A stretch of DNA of 64,000 nucleotides, taken from the NCBI GenBank assembly GCA_015067005.1, contig SVNH01000004.1, positions 62,001 through 126,000 on the forward strand, written 5' to 3'. The notes under the pieces were generated by a model. It did not search any database. It was not told the origin of the DNA and saw only the letters and a list, made by a program, of their open reading frames with translations. Below are positions 9,050 through 17,165 of the stretch, piece by piece (within the stretch, counting starts at the first letter, position 1; each line of letters begins with the position of its first letter). Position numbers and translations under genes: made by a program. Origin of the DNA: Ruminococcus flavefaciens (GTDB lineage Bacteria; Bacillota; Clostridia; Oscillospirales; Ruminococcaceae).

Positions 9050-9123
9050 TGGGCGGCGGAACGCCGCCCCTACATTTTGCCAAAATACCGTTGTTTCTTG
9101 TAGGGGCGACGTTCCGTCGCCCG
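9050..9123. repeat. Paired palindromic intergenic repeat element
   Basis: Two GC-rich arms at 9050-9073 and 9100-9123 are inverted copies of one another with only three differences. Each arm is itself a hairpin with 8-bp stems: GGGCGGCG/CGCCGCCC on the left and GGGCGACG/CGTCGCCC on the right; the G-C to A-T change is compensated. Both carry the flanking CCCCTAC/GTAGGGG motif seen in abundant REP-like repeats of many bacterial genomes. The 26-nt centre is A/T rich. No protein is encoded. Confidence 0.7.
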
Positions 9124-9160
9124 CTGATAACAGAATCGAAATGTGGTTTATTGACAGACT

Positions 9161-9187
9161 GAAAAGACTCCTTTCGGAGTCTTTTTT
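9161..9187. terminator. Terminator (copy 2) shared with the U32 gene end
   Basis: GAAAAGACTCC, loop TTTC, GGAGTCTTTTTTT. It has the same core as copy 1 and serves convergent transcripts; its T-run touches the stop of the U32 gene. Confidence 0.8.
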
Positions 9188-10413
9188 TATTGGTCAAGAT
9201 TTTTGCGGATAACAGTTCCCTTAGGGAAAGTCATATCACACGGGAATGAGAAGTTCATCATAGCGTGATTAGCTGTTTCGATCTGTTCTCCGTTTTCATT
9301 GTAGAGAATGTCGAGTTTCATTTCGACCGGTTTCTGTGACGGTGCAAGCAGTTCAACAGTATCTCCGGCGAAGAAGCGGTTGCGCTGAGTACAGTATACC
9401 TTACCGTCTGCACATGATTCAACGACGGCAACAACGTCATAGTTGCGAATATAGCCGCTGTTTTCGTAATACTGCGATTCCTCGGGAACCCCGAAGAAGA
9501 AACCGTTGCAGTATTTTCTGTGACTGACTTTGAATACCTCATCGCGTATCCAGTCAGGCAGCTTGAAATTGTAAGGATCTTTATAATACTCGTCAACAGC
9601 CATCCTGTAAGCATTTGTAACAACCGCTACATAGTAAGCGGACTTAGCTCTGCCCTCGATTTTTAGGCTCATAACGCCGGCTTCGGCAAGCTTATCAATG
9701 TGGTCGATCATGCACATATCCTTGGAATTGAGGATATAAGTACCTTTCTCGTCCTCATAAACAGGGAAGAACTCACCCGGACGCTTCTCCTCCATGAGGT
9801 GATAGCCCCATCTGCATGGCTGAGCACATTCGCCGCGGTTAGCGTCACGATTTACGAGGTACTGCGAAAGCAGACATCTTCCTGAGAAAGAAACGCACAT
9901 AGCACCGTGAACGAAGGTCTCAATGTCGAGTTCCGGACTTGTTTTTGCTCTGATCTCAGCTATCTCGTCGAGTGATAACTCACGCGCGAGTACAACTCTC
10001 TTAGCGCCCATATCGTACAGCTCACGCGCAGTAACATAGTTTACTATGCCGGTCTGAGTTGAAATGTGTATCTCCATATCCGGAGCATACTTCTTAACGA
10101 GCGAGAGCAGACCAATATCCGCAACTATCAGTGCATCGACCTTAGCAGACACCGCCTCCTCGACGAACTTCTGAAAGAATGGTATCTCGTTATTTCGCGG
10201 CAGGGTATTGCAGGTGACATACACCTTTATACCCTTAGCGTGAGCGGTATTTACCGCATTTACAAGCTGTTCGTAGTCAAAATTCATGGGCGAAGCGCGC
10301 ATACCGAACTGCTGACGTCCGAGGTAAACAGCGTCTGCGCCGTAGTTTACAGCAGCGCCGAAGCGCTCCTCGTCACCGGCTGGTGCGAGGACTTCGAGTT
10401 TATTGTTGAGCAT
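9187..10413 (-). CDS. U32 family peptidase / tRNA hydroxylation protein TrhP-like
   Basis: 408 aa. The N-terminal collagenase-like TIM barrel starts LEVLAPAGDEERFGAAVNYGADAVYLG, and the U32 signature with conserved cysteines is FVHGAMCVSFSGRCLLSQYL followed by NRGECAQPCRWGY. Relatives of this type (YegQ/TrhP; YrrN and YrrO in Bacillus) are needed for 5-hydroxyuridine at tRNA position 34, rather than being proven proteases. The start at 10413 has GGAGGG 8 nt upstream and overlaps the end of mltG by 14 nt. The mltG-U32 arrangement mirrors the Bacillus yrrL-yrrN-yrrO neighbourhood. Confidence 0.9.
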   Translation of the reverse strand: MLNNKLEVLAPAGDEERFGAAVNYGADAVYLGRQQFGMRASPMNFDYEQLVNAVNTAHAKGIKVYVTCNTLPRNNEIPFFQKFVEEAVSAKVDALIVADIGLLSLVKKYAPDMEIHISTQTGIVNYVTARELYDMGAKRVVLARELSLDEIAEIRAKTSPELDIETFVHGAMCVSFSGRCLLSQYLVNRDANRGECAQPCRWGYHLMEEKRPGEFFPVYEDEKGTYILNSKDMCMIDHIDKLAEAGVMSLKIEGRAKSAYYVAVVTNAYRMAVDEYYKDPYNFKLPDWIRDEVFKVSHRKYCNGFFFGVPEESQYYENSGYIRNYDVVAVVESCADGKVYCTQRNRFFAGDTVELLAPSQKPVEMKLDILYNENGEQIETANHAMMNFSFPCDMTFPKGTVIRKNLDQ

Positions 10414-11827
10414 TTTCAGCACCCTCCTGCTGAGTAGCTTCCTTAGCAGCCTGTTCTGCCTCTCTTGAAGCCTGTTCGGCTTCATACTCAGCCTCTTCAG
10501 CGTGTATTACATCGAGATTAGCAAGATGTTCTTCATAGGTAACAGCAAATTTGGTCTCAGCTGTGTAGATATTAGCAGCGAAGTACTTGTAATCTGTCTG
10601 CAGTGCATCGAGTACAGCGTCGATAGCGTCAGTACCCGGATTGCAGATAGCTCCCGGAGGGAGTCCCTGAGATGTGTAGGTATTGTAAGCGTCGATCATG
10701 GTCGGGTTAGGAACATCGAGACGCGGCTTGATAGTGAGATTAGCGTAGTTCTTGGTAGGATCAGACTGAAGCTTTCCAGCAAATTCCTCCGGATCATTCT
10801 GACGGTTCCAGAATACAGAAGCAACATCCTTCATAGTCTCCGGTGAAGCAGCTTCGAGCTGGACTATCGAAGCGAATGTTATAAGCTGATCGAGAGTAAG
10901 TCCGCGTTCATTCATTTTACTGTAACGTTCCGGAGTCATTTTCTTATTGAAGTTGAAGTATATCTTCTGGCAAACCTCAGTTACGTCCATATCTTCGCTG
11001 AACATATAGGTATCAGGGAAAGCGTAGCCTTCCATACGTCTGAACTTCAGGCTGTTATCGGTACCCTTCAGCTGATTTTCAAAGTCGCACCCAAGACCGC
11101 CCGAATTGAAGGTGAACAGGAAGTCCTTAGCCTTACATATCTTCTTTTCTTCAAGCTGTTCTGCGATCCAATCGAGGTTCTTGCCTTCCGGAATGGTGAG
11201 CTCGACCGGATTCTTAGCCTCGCTCTGAGTAGTTGTAAGCTTCTGGATTATAGTTTCATAAGCCATATTGCCTTTTATGAAGTGTTCGCCCGGAACGTAG
11301 GCAGCGTCAGATTTTCTGAGCTTCGAGAAATAGATGAAAGCCTTTGGCGAACGGATGATACCTTCATCCTTTAGCATATATGCGATCTCCTCGGTAGTAG
11401 CACCGTCTTTTACGACAATGAGGTGAGTTGAATCATCCTTGCCGATTCCGAGCATATCCTTGCCGAAAGCGATGATAACGAGGGAAAGAACGATAGAAAC
11501 GGCAACGATGAACGTAGTGAGGATAAGAACACCTGGAACACGGCTGCGCTTCTTTTTCTTCTTTTTCTTTTTCGGATTATGCTGAGAGCGCATAGGATTC
11601 ACAGGCTGTCCGAACTGCTCCTGAGGCGGCATATCATCCGGCACAGCATGGCTTGGATAACCGCTGTCCTGAGAAACGTCCTCCGGAGTATCACCAGAAG
11701 ATATCTGAACAGGTTCGTCCTCAGCCGGCGAAGGCTCAGGAGTCTCGTCAGTTACAGGCTTTTCATTTTCAGCCTTATTATCGAGCTCGTTAAGTATATT
11801 GTTAATGAGATCATCGTTATTGTTCAT
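10400..11827 (-). CDS. mltG: Endolytic murein transglycosylase MltG
   Basis: A 475-aa single-pass membrane enzyme that cleaves nascent peptidoglycan glycan strands. An acidic, Pro-rich cytoplasmic N-terminus ends in a run of eight lysines, then one membrane span (about 98-121). The outside part holds a LysM-like region (VVKDGATTEEIAYMLKDEG) and the YceG domain, with the catalytic Glu region ASIVQLEAAS, LQSDPT, and GLPPGAICNPG near the end. A Glu/Ala-rich charged tail follows. Start at 11827 overlaps the end of fthC; its ribosome site AAAGGA is rather far (12 nt). Confidence 0.93.
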   Translation of the reverse strand: MNNNDDLINNILNELDNKAENEKPVTDETPEPSPAEDEPVQISSGDTPEDVSQDSGYPSHAVPDDMPPQEQFGQPVNPMRSQHNPKKKKKKKKRSRVPGVLILTTFIVAVSIVLSLVIIAFGKDMLGIGKDDSTHLIVVKDGATTEEIAYMLKDEGIIRSPKAFIYFSKLRKSDAAYVPGEHFIKGNMAYETIIQKLTTTQSEAKNPVELTIPEGKNLDWIAEQLEEKKICKAKDFLFTFNSGGLGCDFENQLKGTDNSLKFRRMEGYAFPDTYMFSEDMDVTEVCQKIYFNFNKKMTPERYSKMNERGLTLDQLITFASIVQLEAASPETMKDVASVFWNRQNDPEEFAGKLQSDPTKNYANLTIKPRLDVPNPTMIDAYNTYTSQGLPPGAICNPGTDAIDAVLDALQTDYKYFAANIYTAETKFAVTYEEHLANLDVIHAEEAEYEAEQASREAEQAAKEATQQEGAENAQQ

Positions 11828-12386
11828 TACAATAAAACGTCCTTTCTTCGGTTATTATCATATCGACAGTGAAGTCGTGTTCAAGAACAGGCAGATCGTC
11901 CGCAATCATACCTTCGTAAGCAAGTGCAATAGTGCGGATATACGGATGCTCAGCGAGAAACCGGTCGTAGAATCCGCCGCCGTAGCCGAGCCTGCCGCCG
12001 TATTCAGTGAAAGCAAGTCCGGGGACTATACATACAGTATCATCAGAAGTATGTGGCTGCGGGAGAGAGGATTCAGGCTCGCGGATATTGTATTTGCCGG
12101 CAGCACCGCTTTTGAGCTGCGACAGATCAGTTATTATGTGGAATGTCATGTGACCGTTCTCTCCGCATCTTGGGAAAGCCACAGTCTTACCCATTGAGAT
12201 AAGCTGTTCAGACAGTTTCCATGTGCTGATCTCTGATCCGAACGAAGCATAAAGCAGAACGAGATCGGCATTGACTACCTGTTTGAGTGACAATACATCA
12301 GCTGTAATAGTATTATCCCTGACGTCTGACTTCAATTCTTTTCTCAGCGCGGAATACTTTTTCCGCAGAGTTTTTTTGTCTGTCAT
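11817..12386 (-). CDS. fthC: 5-formyltetrahydrofolate cyclo-ligase
   Basis: 189 aa. It converts 5-formyl-THF to 5,10-methenyl-THF with ATP, recovering one-carbon folates. It begins MTDKKTLRKKYSALRK, and the C-terminal half has the nucleotide/folate motif VPGLAFTEYGGRLGYGGGFYDRFL. The start at 12386 fits the family; the longer frame runs back into the DJ-1 gene. It begins 1 nt after the DJ-1 stop and overlaps mltG by 11 nt. Proximity to thyX, whose reaction consumes methylene-THF, makes metabolic sense. Confidence 0.93.
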   Translation of the reverse strand: MTDKKTLRKKYSALRKELKSDVRDNTITADVLSLKQVVNADLVLLYASFGSEISTWKLSEQLISMGKTVAFPRCGENGHMTFHIITDLSQLKSGAAGKYNIREPESSLPQPHTSDDTVCIVPGLAFTEYGGRLGYGGGFYDRFLAEHPYIRTIALAYEGMIADDLPVLEHDFTVDMIITEERTFYCNEQ

Positions 12387-12387
12387 T

Positions 12388-12930
12388 TCAGAAGCACATA
12401 ATAGCCTTGCGCTGACGGTCGCTCTCAGCTTTTGAAACGGCAGCCTCGACCAGCTTGAGACCAAATTCGATAGCAGTACCTGCACCTCTTGAAGTGATGT
12501 AGATACCGTCCTGAACTACCGGATCTTTCAGTACCTCAGCACCTTCAAGCTGAGCTTCAAAGCCCTCATAGCAGACAGCCTTCCTGCCTCTGAGTAGTCC
12601 CTTATGACCAAGAACTGACGGAGCAGCACAGATAGCACCGATATACTTGCCGTTCTTTACGCAGAAGTCGATAGCGTTCTGGACATAAGCCGACTTTTCG
12701 AGATTCAGAGTACCCGGCATACCGCCCGGCAGAATTATCATTTCGAGTTCGTCAGTAAGTGCGGCTTCCTGAGCGATAGTATCAGTTACAACAGTGACAC
12801 CATGCGAACTTGTAATCATATTATCGCCCACACCGACTGTAACGACTTTTTTGCCGCTGCGTCTTAGCAGGTCGATAGGAGCGATAGCTTCAGTTTCTTC
12901 AAAGCCATCAGCAAGAAAAGCGTAGATCAT
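12388..12930 (-). CDS. DJ-1/PfpI family protein
   Basis: 180 aa with the class I glutamine-amidotransferase-like fold of DJ-1/YajL. Residues include Glu14 in GFEETEAI and the nucleophilic Cys101 in GAICAAPSVLG. Members act in glyoxal or protein-damage defence; the exact activity here is unknown. AAAGGA lies 8 nt before the ATG. It sits between the DUF2156 and fthC genes in the thyX operon. Confidence 0.9.
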   Translation of the reverse strand: MIYAFLADGFEETEAIAPIDLLRRSGKKVVTVGVGDNMITSSHGVTVVTDTIAQEAALTDELEMIILPGGMPGTLNLEKSAYVQNAIDFCVKNGKYIGAICAAPSVLGHKGLLRGRKAVCYEGFEAQLEGAEVLKDPVVQDGIYITSRGAGTAIEFGLKLVEAAVSKAESDRQRKAIMCF

Positions 12931-12943
12931 AATAAAAATCCTT

Positions 12944-13834
12944 TCATTTGAATGTAACTATATTTTTTTCAACGAGGAAAGCCGGGTGATAGGAGAGCTT
13001 TGATTTTCTCAGTCCCTCGATCCCCATATCTTCTTCGCGGTTGATATATCTGAAGTCTGCCGCAGCGGACTTAGCAAAGCAATTGTTGATCGCGGCGTAT
13101 ATGCCGTTGAAGGAAGTATCAGCTTTTTCAATGTGTACACAGAACGTATCGGAATTAAGTCTTTCGCCTATCGTGAGAGCAGCGATCCTGCCGTCTATAC
13201 GTATTATTCCGCCGGTCAGTCCGAGTTCCGAGTAATAACTGAAATAGGTGTTTATCGCAAACTGTTCAGCAATGATCGAACCCTCGCTGTAAGGGTACTT
13301 CTCATTGTAAGTCTGCGTACTGAAATATATACAGTCATCGAGATCCTTCTCGGTAATCATCGAAAATTCATAAGGTATCTCGCTGAATCTTGCGATATGA
13401 TTGCGTTTCTGGTGATACTTTCTGCCAGCAAGACCTATGAGATCGGCGGAGTTATAGACGTAATCAGAAGAATCACGATCAGGCACAATGCTGAACTGTT
13501 CGGGGAACAATTCGTAAAGAATATCGAGTACAGGTTTGGTAACACCAGTAAGTATCAGCGGACTGTTTTGAAGTGCCGAATAGTTTCTCAGAACACTTAT
13601 AAGCTCTCTTACATCGCCATGACCTGCCGGAAACACAAAATGCGGATGACCGTCATCGGTATCGAAAGCGCAGCAGATATAGAAGTCCTTGTAGAAAGCT
13701 ATTTTAGAGCCGGCAAGTCTTCTCCACGCCATGTTGTTTGCGAATGAGTATTCACATCCTCTGAAATCGGAACACCTCAGAGCGGCGCATATACGCTCTT
13801 TGTCGGATATTTCAATATCTCTGAATTCGAGCAT
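12944..13834 (-). CDS. DUF2156 (GNAT-like, lysyltransferase-type) protein
   Basis: A 296-aa soluble protein with two acyltransferase-like halves, matching DUF2156, the domain related to the catalytic part of phosphatidylglycerol lysyltransferase. Characteristic motifs are LAGRKYHQKRNHIARF in the middle and, near the end, HIEKADTSFNGIYAAINNCF and YINREEDMGIEGLRKSKLSY. There is no membrane domain, so lipid modification would have to be cytoplasmic. Its ATG overlaps the thyX stop as TAATG. Confidence 0.88.
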   Translation of the reverse strand: MLEFRDIEISDKERICAALRCSDFRGCEYSFANNMAWRRLAGSKIAFYKDFYICCAFDTDDGHPHFVFPAGHGDVRELISVLRNYSALQNSPLILTGVTKPVLDILYELFPEQFSIVPDRDSSDYVYNSADLIGLAGRKYHQKRNHIARFSEIPYEFSMITEKDLDDCIYFSTQTYNEKYPYSEGSIIAEQFAINTYFSYYSELGLTGGIIRIDGRIAALTIGERLNSDTFCVHIEKADTSFNGIYAAINNCFAKSAAADFRYINREEDMGIEGLRKSKLSYHPAFLVEKNIVTFK

Positions 13835-14619
13835 TATTTATTCTTACCTGCTTCGTTTCTGAGTTCTGAATAGCGCTTTGTCATTTCGGCAGCCTTTCCG
13901 CAGGACATTTTTCCTTCCGGACATTTACCGCCCGTAGCGCACGGCGGACCGGCACTTGCGAACAGATTCGGGGCTATATCCAGACAAAGCTTCAGCATTT
14001 CATCAGCGACCGCACGTATTTCCCACTGAGCTCTGTTGCAGCAGCGGTGACTGAAAAAATTGAACAGTGAGCGGACATTCATAGTAACAACTATCTTTGT
14101 CTCGCAGGCATTAGGCAGCAGGAAACGCGCATCCTCATTGGCAAGCTTACGCGCTTTTGAAGCAGCAGACTTTTCATCAAGTCCCTGAGCGATGAAATCA
14201 GCTTTATGCTTTTCAGTCAGGAGGTCAGCGATCTTAGCGTAGCTTTCGGTTATCTCAGATATAACGCGGTCAAATTCGGATTTAGCTTCCGGAAGTTCAC
14301 TTATCGCAGGAGGTGTAATGAAATCAAAACCGTTCTCGTTGACGTAACGCTGACTTTTCTGAGAGTAGGAGGCTATCCTGTGACGAACAAGCTGATGTGA
14401 ACAGGCTCTTGAGATACCCTCGATACCGAATGTGAACGAAACGTGTTCCATAACGCTTTCGTGACCGATAGAAACGAGCATATTGATGAAATCCTTGGTC
14501 TTTTCCTCGGTGAGACCATCCATGAGCGAGGAAATATCACTGCTTGAGTAGCAAAGCTTAGCAGCAGTAGCGACGATCTTTTCGGGATCGGGTGTATGAG
14601 CGAGCAGTTCGACTTTCAT
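13834..14619 (-). CDS. thyX: FAD-dependent thymidylate synthase
   Basis: 261 aa; makes dTMP from dUMP with methylene-THF, FAD and NADPH. The ThyX signature RHRxxSxxxxSxR is complete (R79, H80, R81, S84, S89, R91). The C-terminal tail is cysteine-rich (PPCATGGKCPEGKMSCG), seen in some clostridial members. AGGAGG precedes the ATG by about 6 nt. It is the first gene of a six-gene, nearly gap-free operon. Confidence 0.96.
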   Translation of the reverse strand: MKVELLAHTPDPEKIVATAAKLCYSSSDISSLMDGLTEEKTKDFINMLVSIGHESVMEHVSFTFGIEGISRACSHQLVRHRIASYSQKSQRYVNENGFDFITPPAISELPEAKSEFDRVISEITESYAKIADLLTEKHKADFIAQGLDEKSAASKARKLANEDARFLLPNACETKIVVTMNVRSLFNFFSHRCCNRAQWEIRAVADEMLKLCLDIAPNLFASAGPPCATGGKCPEGKMSCGKAAEMTKRYSELRNEAGKNK

Positions 14620-14652
14620 TATATGGCCTCCTAAAAATGAACATATACTGTT

Positions 14653-14681
14653 ATTTTACCATTTTAATAAGAGAAAGTCAA
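14653..14681 (-). promoter_or_regulatory. Promoter of the thyX operon
   Basis: Minus strand: -35 TTGACT (14681-14676), 17 nt, -10 TAAAAT (14658-14653), preceded by TGG. Confidence 0.7.
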
Positions 14682-14763
14682 GGATATGAGAGAAAATATC
14701 TGATAATACAAATTTTTAACTTGATTTTAGTGTGAAATTTTGAAAAAAATTTCGTTTTTACTA

Positions 14764-14792
14764 TGGACAAATCAAAATAAATGTAGTATAAT
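14764..14792 (+). promoter_or_regulatory. Promoter of the lipoprotein gene
   Basis: -35 TGGACA (14764-14769), 17 nt, -10 TATAAT (14787-14792). The leader of about 80 nt shows no clear structure to me. Confidence 0.65.
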
Positions 14793-14881
14793 ATAACAGT
14801 ATTTGAAATTTGGTCTGTACTTTCGCGTACTCGACCGGAAGTATGATTTTATTTTGAGAACATAATATCGGAGGAATCATA

Positions 14882-16159
14882 ATGAGAAAATTCACTAAGT
14901 TTGCCGCAGCGGCAGCTGCATTTACTCTTGCTGCAACATCATTCGGATGCAGTGCTCCGGGAGCGGTGACTATCGGCAGCGGTACTAAAACAGCTCTTAC
15001 TGTTGATGGATACGATGTCCGTGCCGGCATTTTCATATACAACGAATTATCAGCCTACGATGAAGCAGCTTACAAAATTGCTCAGAAGGAAGGCACATAT
15101 CCTTCTGCTGATGACATTGAGAATTCACGCATAGATGACCTTGATGCATCTGACTGGATACAGGATAAGGCTACTGAGTATTGCCGTCAGTTCGTTGCTA
15201 CTGAGCGCGAATTTGAAAAGGTGAACGGTTCACTTACTGCTGATGATTACACAAAGATAGACGAAGCTGTTGCTTCTGCTAAGGAGCAGGACTTCCTCAG
15301 TGATAACGGAATCGGTGAACAGTCGATCAGAGATCTTTACGAGAACAACTACAAGCTCAAGTATCTCTTCGACTACTATTACGGTATTGACAAGCAGTAC
15401 GGCTGTTCAGAGCAGGAACTCAAGGATTACTACAAGGATAACACAGCAAGAATAAAGTATCTTTCGATCAGTCTTTCGGATTCTGAGGGAAATAAGCTCG
15501 AAGGCGATGAACTCAGAGAGATCGAGAAGAAGATAGACAGCTATGTAAATCAGATAAACTCAGTAAGCGGCGATGAGGAAAAATTCAAGGAATTCGATAA
15601 GGTAAAAGCTGATTACGAGGAATACCAGAAAAAGAAGCAGGAAGAAGCTACCTCAGAGGCTGCTGCTGAAGACGGTTCAACTACTGATACCACAGTAACT
15701 ACTACTGCTGCTGCTGACGATGTATGGAGCGAGGAAGATACGACCACAACAACTACAACAACAGATCCGTTTGCAAATGAAGTTACAATGGCGAAGTACA
15801 CCTCAACAACTGCACCGGTAGGAGAAGCGGTTGAGGTAACAACTTCCGAGCCTACGGACGCTGAAAAAGCAAGCACAGCATTCAACGACAAGGTGTTCAA
15901 TGACCTTGAAAACTACAAGGCAGTACGTTACGATTACGATTCAGCAACAGCTTACATACTCATAAAGGCTGACATAGAAAAGCGTATGACCTCTGATGAT
16001 CTCTGGTCGGATGAGGTTAAGGAAAATACGCTCAATAAGAGGTATTCGCAGGATTTTCAGGATATGATGAAGTCGCTTGCTGATACACTCTCAGTTGACA
16101 AGAACAAGAAGGCGTATAAGAGATATGCACCGTTCAAGCTTGATCTTGAACAAAGCTGA
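14882..16159 (+). CDS. SurA/PrsA-like lipoprotein with Thr-rich insert
   Basis: A 425-aa exported lipoprotein: signal peptide with lipobox ending TSFGC (Cys23), then a helical SurA_N/PrsA-like chaperone domain (about 40-200) leading into CSEQELKDYYKDNTARIKYLSIS. No complete parvulin active site is visible. A low-complexity segment rich in Thr, Asp and Ala lies at about 259-325 and includes a run of eight Thr. The likely job is folding of secreted proteins at the membrane surface (inference). GGAGG is 7 nt before the ATG. It is monocistronic with its own promoter and terminator. Confidence 0.75.
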   Translation: MRKFTKFAAAAAAFTLAATSFGCSAPGAVTIGSGTKTALTVDGYDVRAGIFIYNELSAYDEAAYKIAQKEGTYPSADDIENSRIDDLDASDWIQDKATEYCRQFVATEREFEKVNGSLTADDYTKIDEAVASAKEQDFLSDNGIGEQSIRDLYENNYKLKYLFDYYYGIDKQYGCSEQELKDYYKDNTARIKYLSISLSDSEGNKLEGDELREIEKKIDSYVNQINSVSGDEEKFKEFDKVKADYEEYQKKKQEEATSEAAAEDGSTTDTTVTTTAAADDVWSEEDTTTTTTTTDPFANEVTMAKYTSTTAPVGEAVEVTTSEPTDAEKASTAFNDKVFNDLENYKAVRYDYDSATAYILIKADIEKRMTSDDLWSDEVKENTLNKRYSQDFQDMMKSLADTLSVDKNKKAYKRYAPFKLDLEQS

Positions 16160-16170
16160 TAAGAATGATA

Positions 16171-16201
16171 AAGGACAGTTCGTTTGAACTGTCCTTTTTT
16201 T
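16171..16201. terminator. Terminator between the lipoprotein and dnaC
   Basis: AAGGACAGTTC, loop GTTT, GAACTGTCCTT and five or more further T residues. It overlaps the stop codon of the convergent dnaC-like gene. Confidence 0.85.
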
Positions 16202-17153
16202 AGTCTTTTCTTTTTTGAAGACGTATGTCTTCGCCTTTAAAATCGCAGTAGACACTGGAAGAAACGATACGTGAAACGATACGTTCATCATATCTTTTGC
16301 TTATGCCTTCAAAATTGAGGTTTGTGCTGATTATCGTCTGCTTGCCGCTGTTCAGTCGCGAGTTGATTATATTGTATATCGTCGACTTGTAGAACGGCGT
16401 TTCGTATTCAGTACCAAGATCATCAAGTATCAGGAGTTCGGCATTCAGAACTGTATCAATAGTTTCAGCAGAGGAATTCCTGCTGAAATGCTCTTTTTCG
16501 ATTTTTCTGAGAATGTTTATGGCAGAATCGTAAACGACCGCAAATCCTTTACTAAGAACCTTTTCAGCGATAGCGAGCGAAAGGTGAGTTTTCCCGAGAC
16601 CTGTTCTGCCGCTCATGAAAATGCTTCTTTTGTCGTTCGGGAAATCATCTGCGTATTTTTTGGCAAATTCAAGTATCTTCTGCATTGTAACACGGTCATT
16701 GCCGGAATAATAATTCAGACTGAAAGTATCGAACGTTGAAAGCCGGACCTGTGAATTCTTATTGAACTCGTCTGCTGCAAGCTTACCGCATATCTGACGC
16801 ATACATTCACATATTTCGCCGTTACGGTAGCCCGTATCCGAACACTTTTCACAGTGATAGTGAAGGTCGAGGTAGTCGGCAGGAAGACCGTACTTCACGA
16901 GTATGTCACGCGATATTTTCTGCGCCTGAAGATTGTATCTCTTCATCTGTTCGACACGCGCCGCAACGTTTGGATCATGGCTTCCTATAAGACTTATAAG
17001 CTGCTTTCCGGTATTGAAAAGTTCATTGTTTATCTCACGGATCTGCGGTATTTTGTCGTTGATCTCACGTATGCGCTCTTCGTTCTGCTGGACAGCTCTC
17101 TGACGGCGGCTGTCAATGATACCCTGAGCTTTTTCAAAGATCTCGCTGTTCAT
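16200..17153 (-). CDS. DnaC/DnaI-type helicase loader ATPase
   Basis: 317 aa. The N-terminal coiled region (about 15-90) is followed by a four-Cys zinc motif (CEKCSDTG, then CECM) and an AAA+ domain with Walker A GRTGLGKTH and Walker B LLILDDLG. This is the layout of B. subtilis DnaI, which loads the replicative helicase. It lies 12 nt downstream of the DnaD-domain gene; the pair probably acts together in replication restart or initiation. Confidence 0.9.
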   Translation of the reverse strand: MNSEIFEKAQGIIDSRRQRAVQQNEERIREINDKIPQIREINNELFNTGKQLISLIGSHDPNVAARVEQMKRYNLQAQKISRDILVKYGLPADYLDLHYHCEKCSDTGYRNGEICECMRQICGKLAADEFNKNSQVRLSTFDTFSLNYYSGNDRVTMQKILEFAKKYADDFPNDKRSIFMSGRTGLGKTHLSLAIAEKVLSKGFAVVYDSAINILRKIEKEHFSRNSSAETIDTVLNAELLILDDLGTEYETPFYKSTIYNIINSRLNSGKQTIISTNLNFEGISKRYDERIVSRIVSSSVYCDFKGEDIRLQKRKD

Positions 17154-17165
17154 ATTTTCGACCTC

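Noticed and set aside
9050-9123. CRISPR-like repeat
   Set aside because: Only two arms, in inverted orientation, with a short A/T-rich centre and no cas genes; better read as a REP-type palindrome.
9009-9197. A 62-codon minus-strand frame across the repeat element
   Set aside because: It reads straight through two terminator hairpins and the palindromic arms; it is not a plausible gene.
15613-15900. A Ser/Val-rich minus-strand frame in the lipoprotein gene
   Set aside because: It is the complement of the Thr-rich coding repeat and has no ribosome site.
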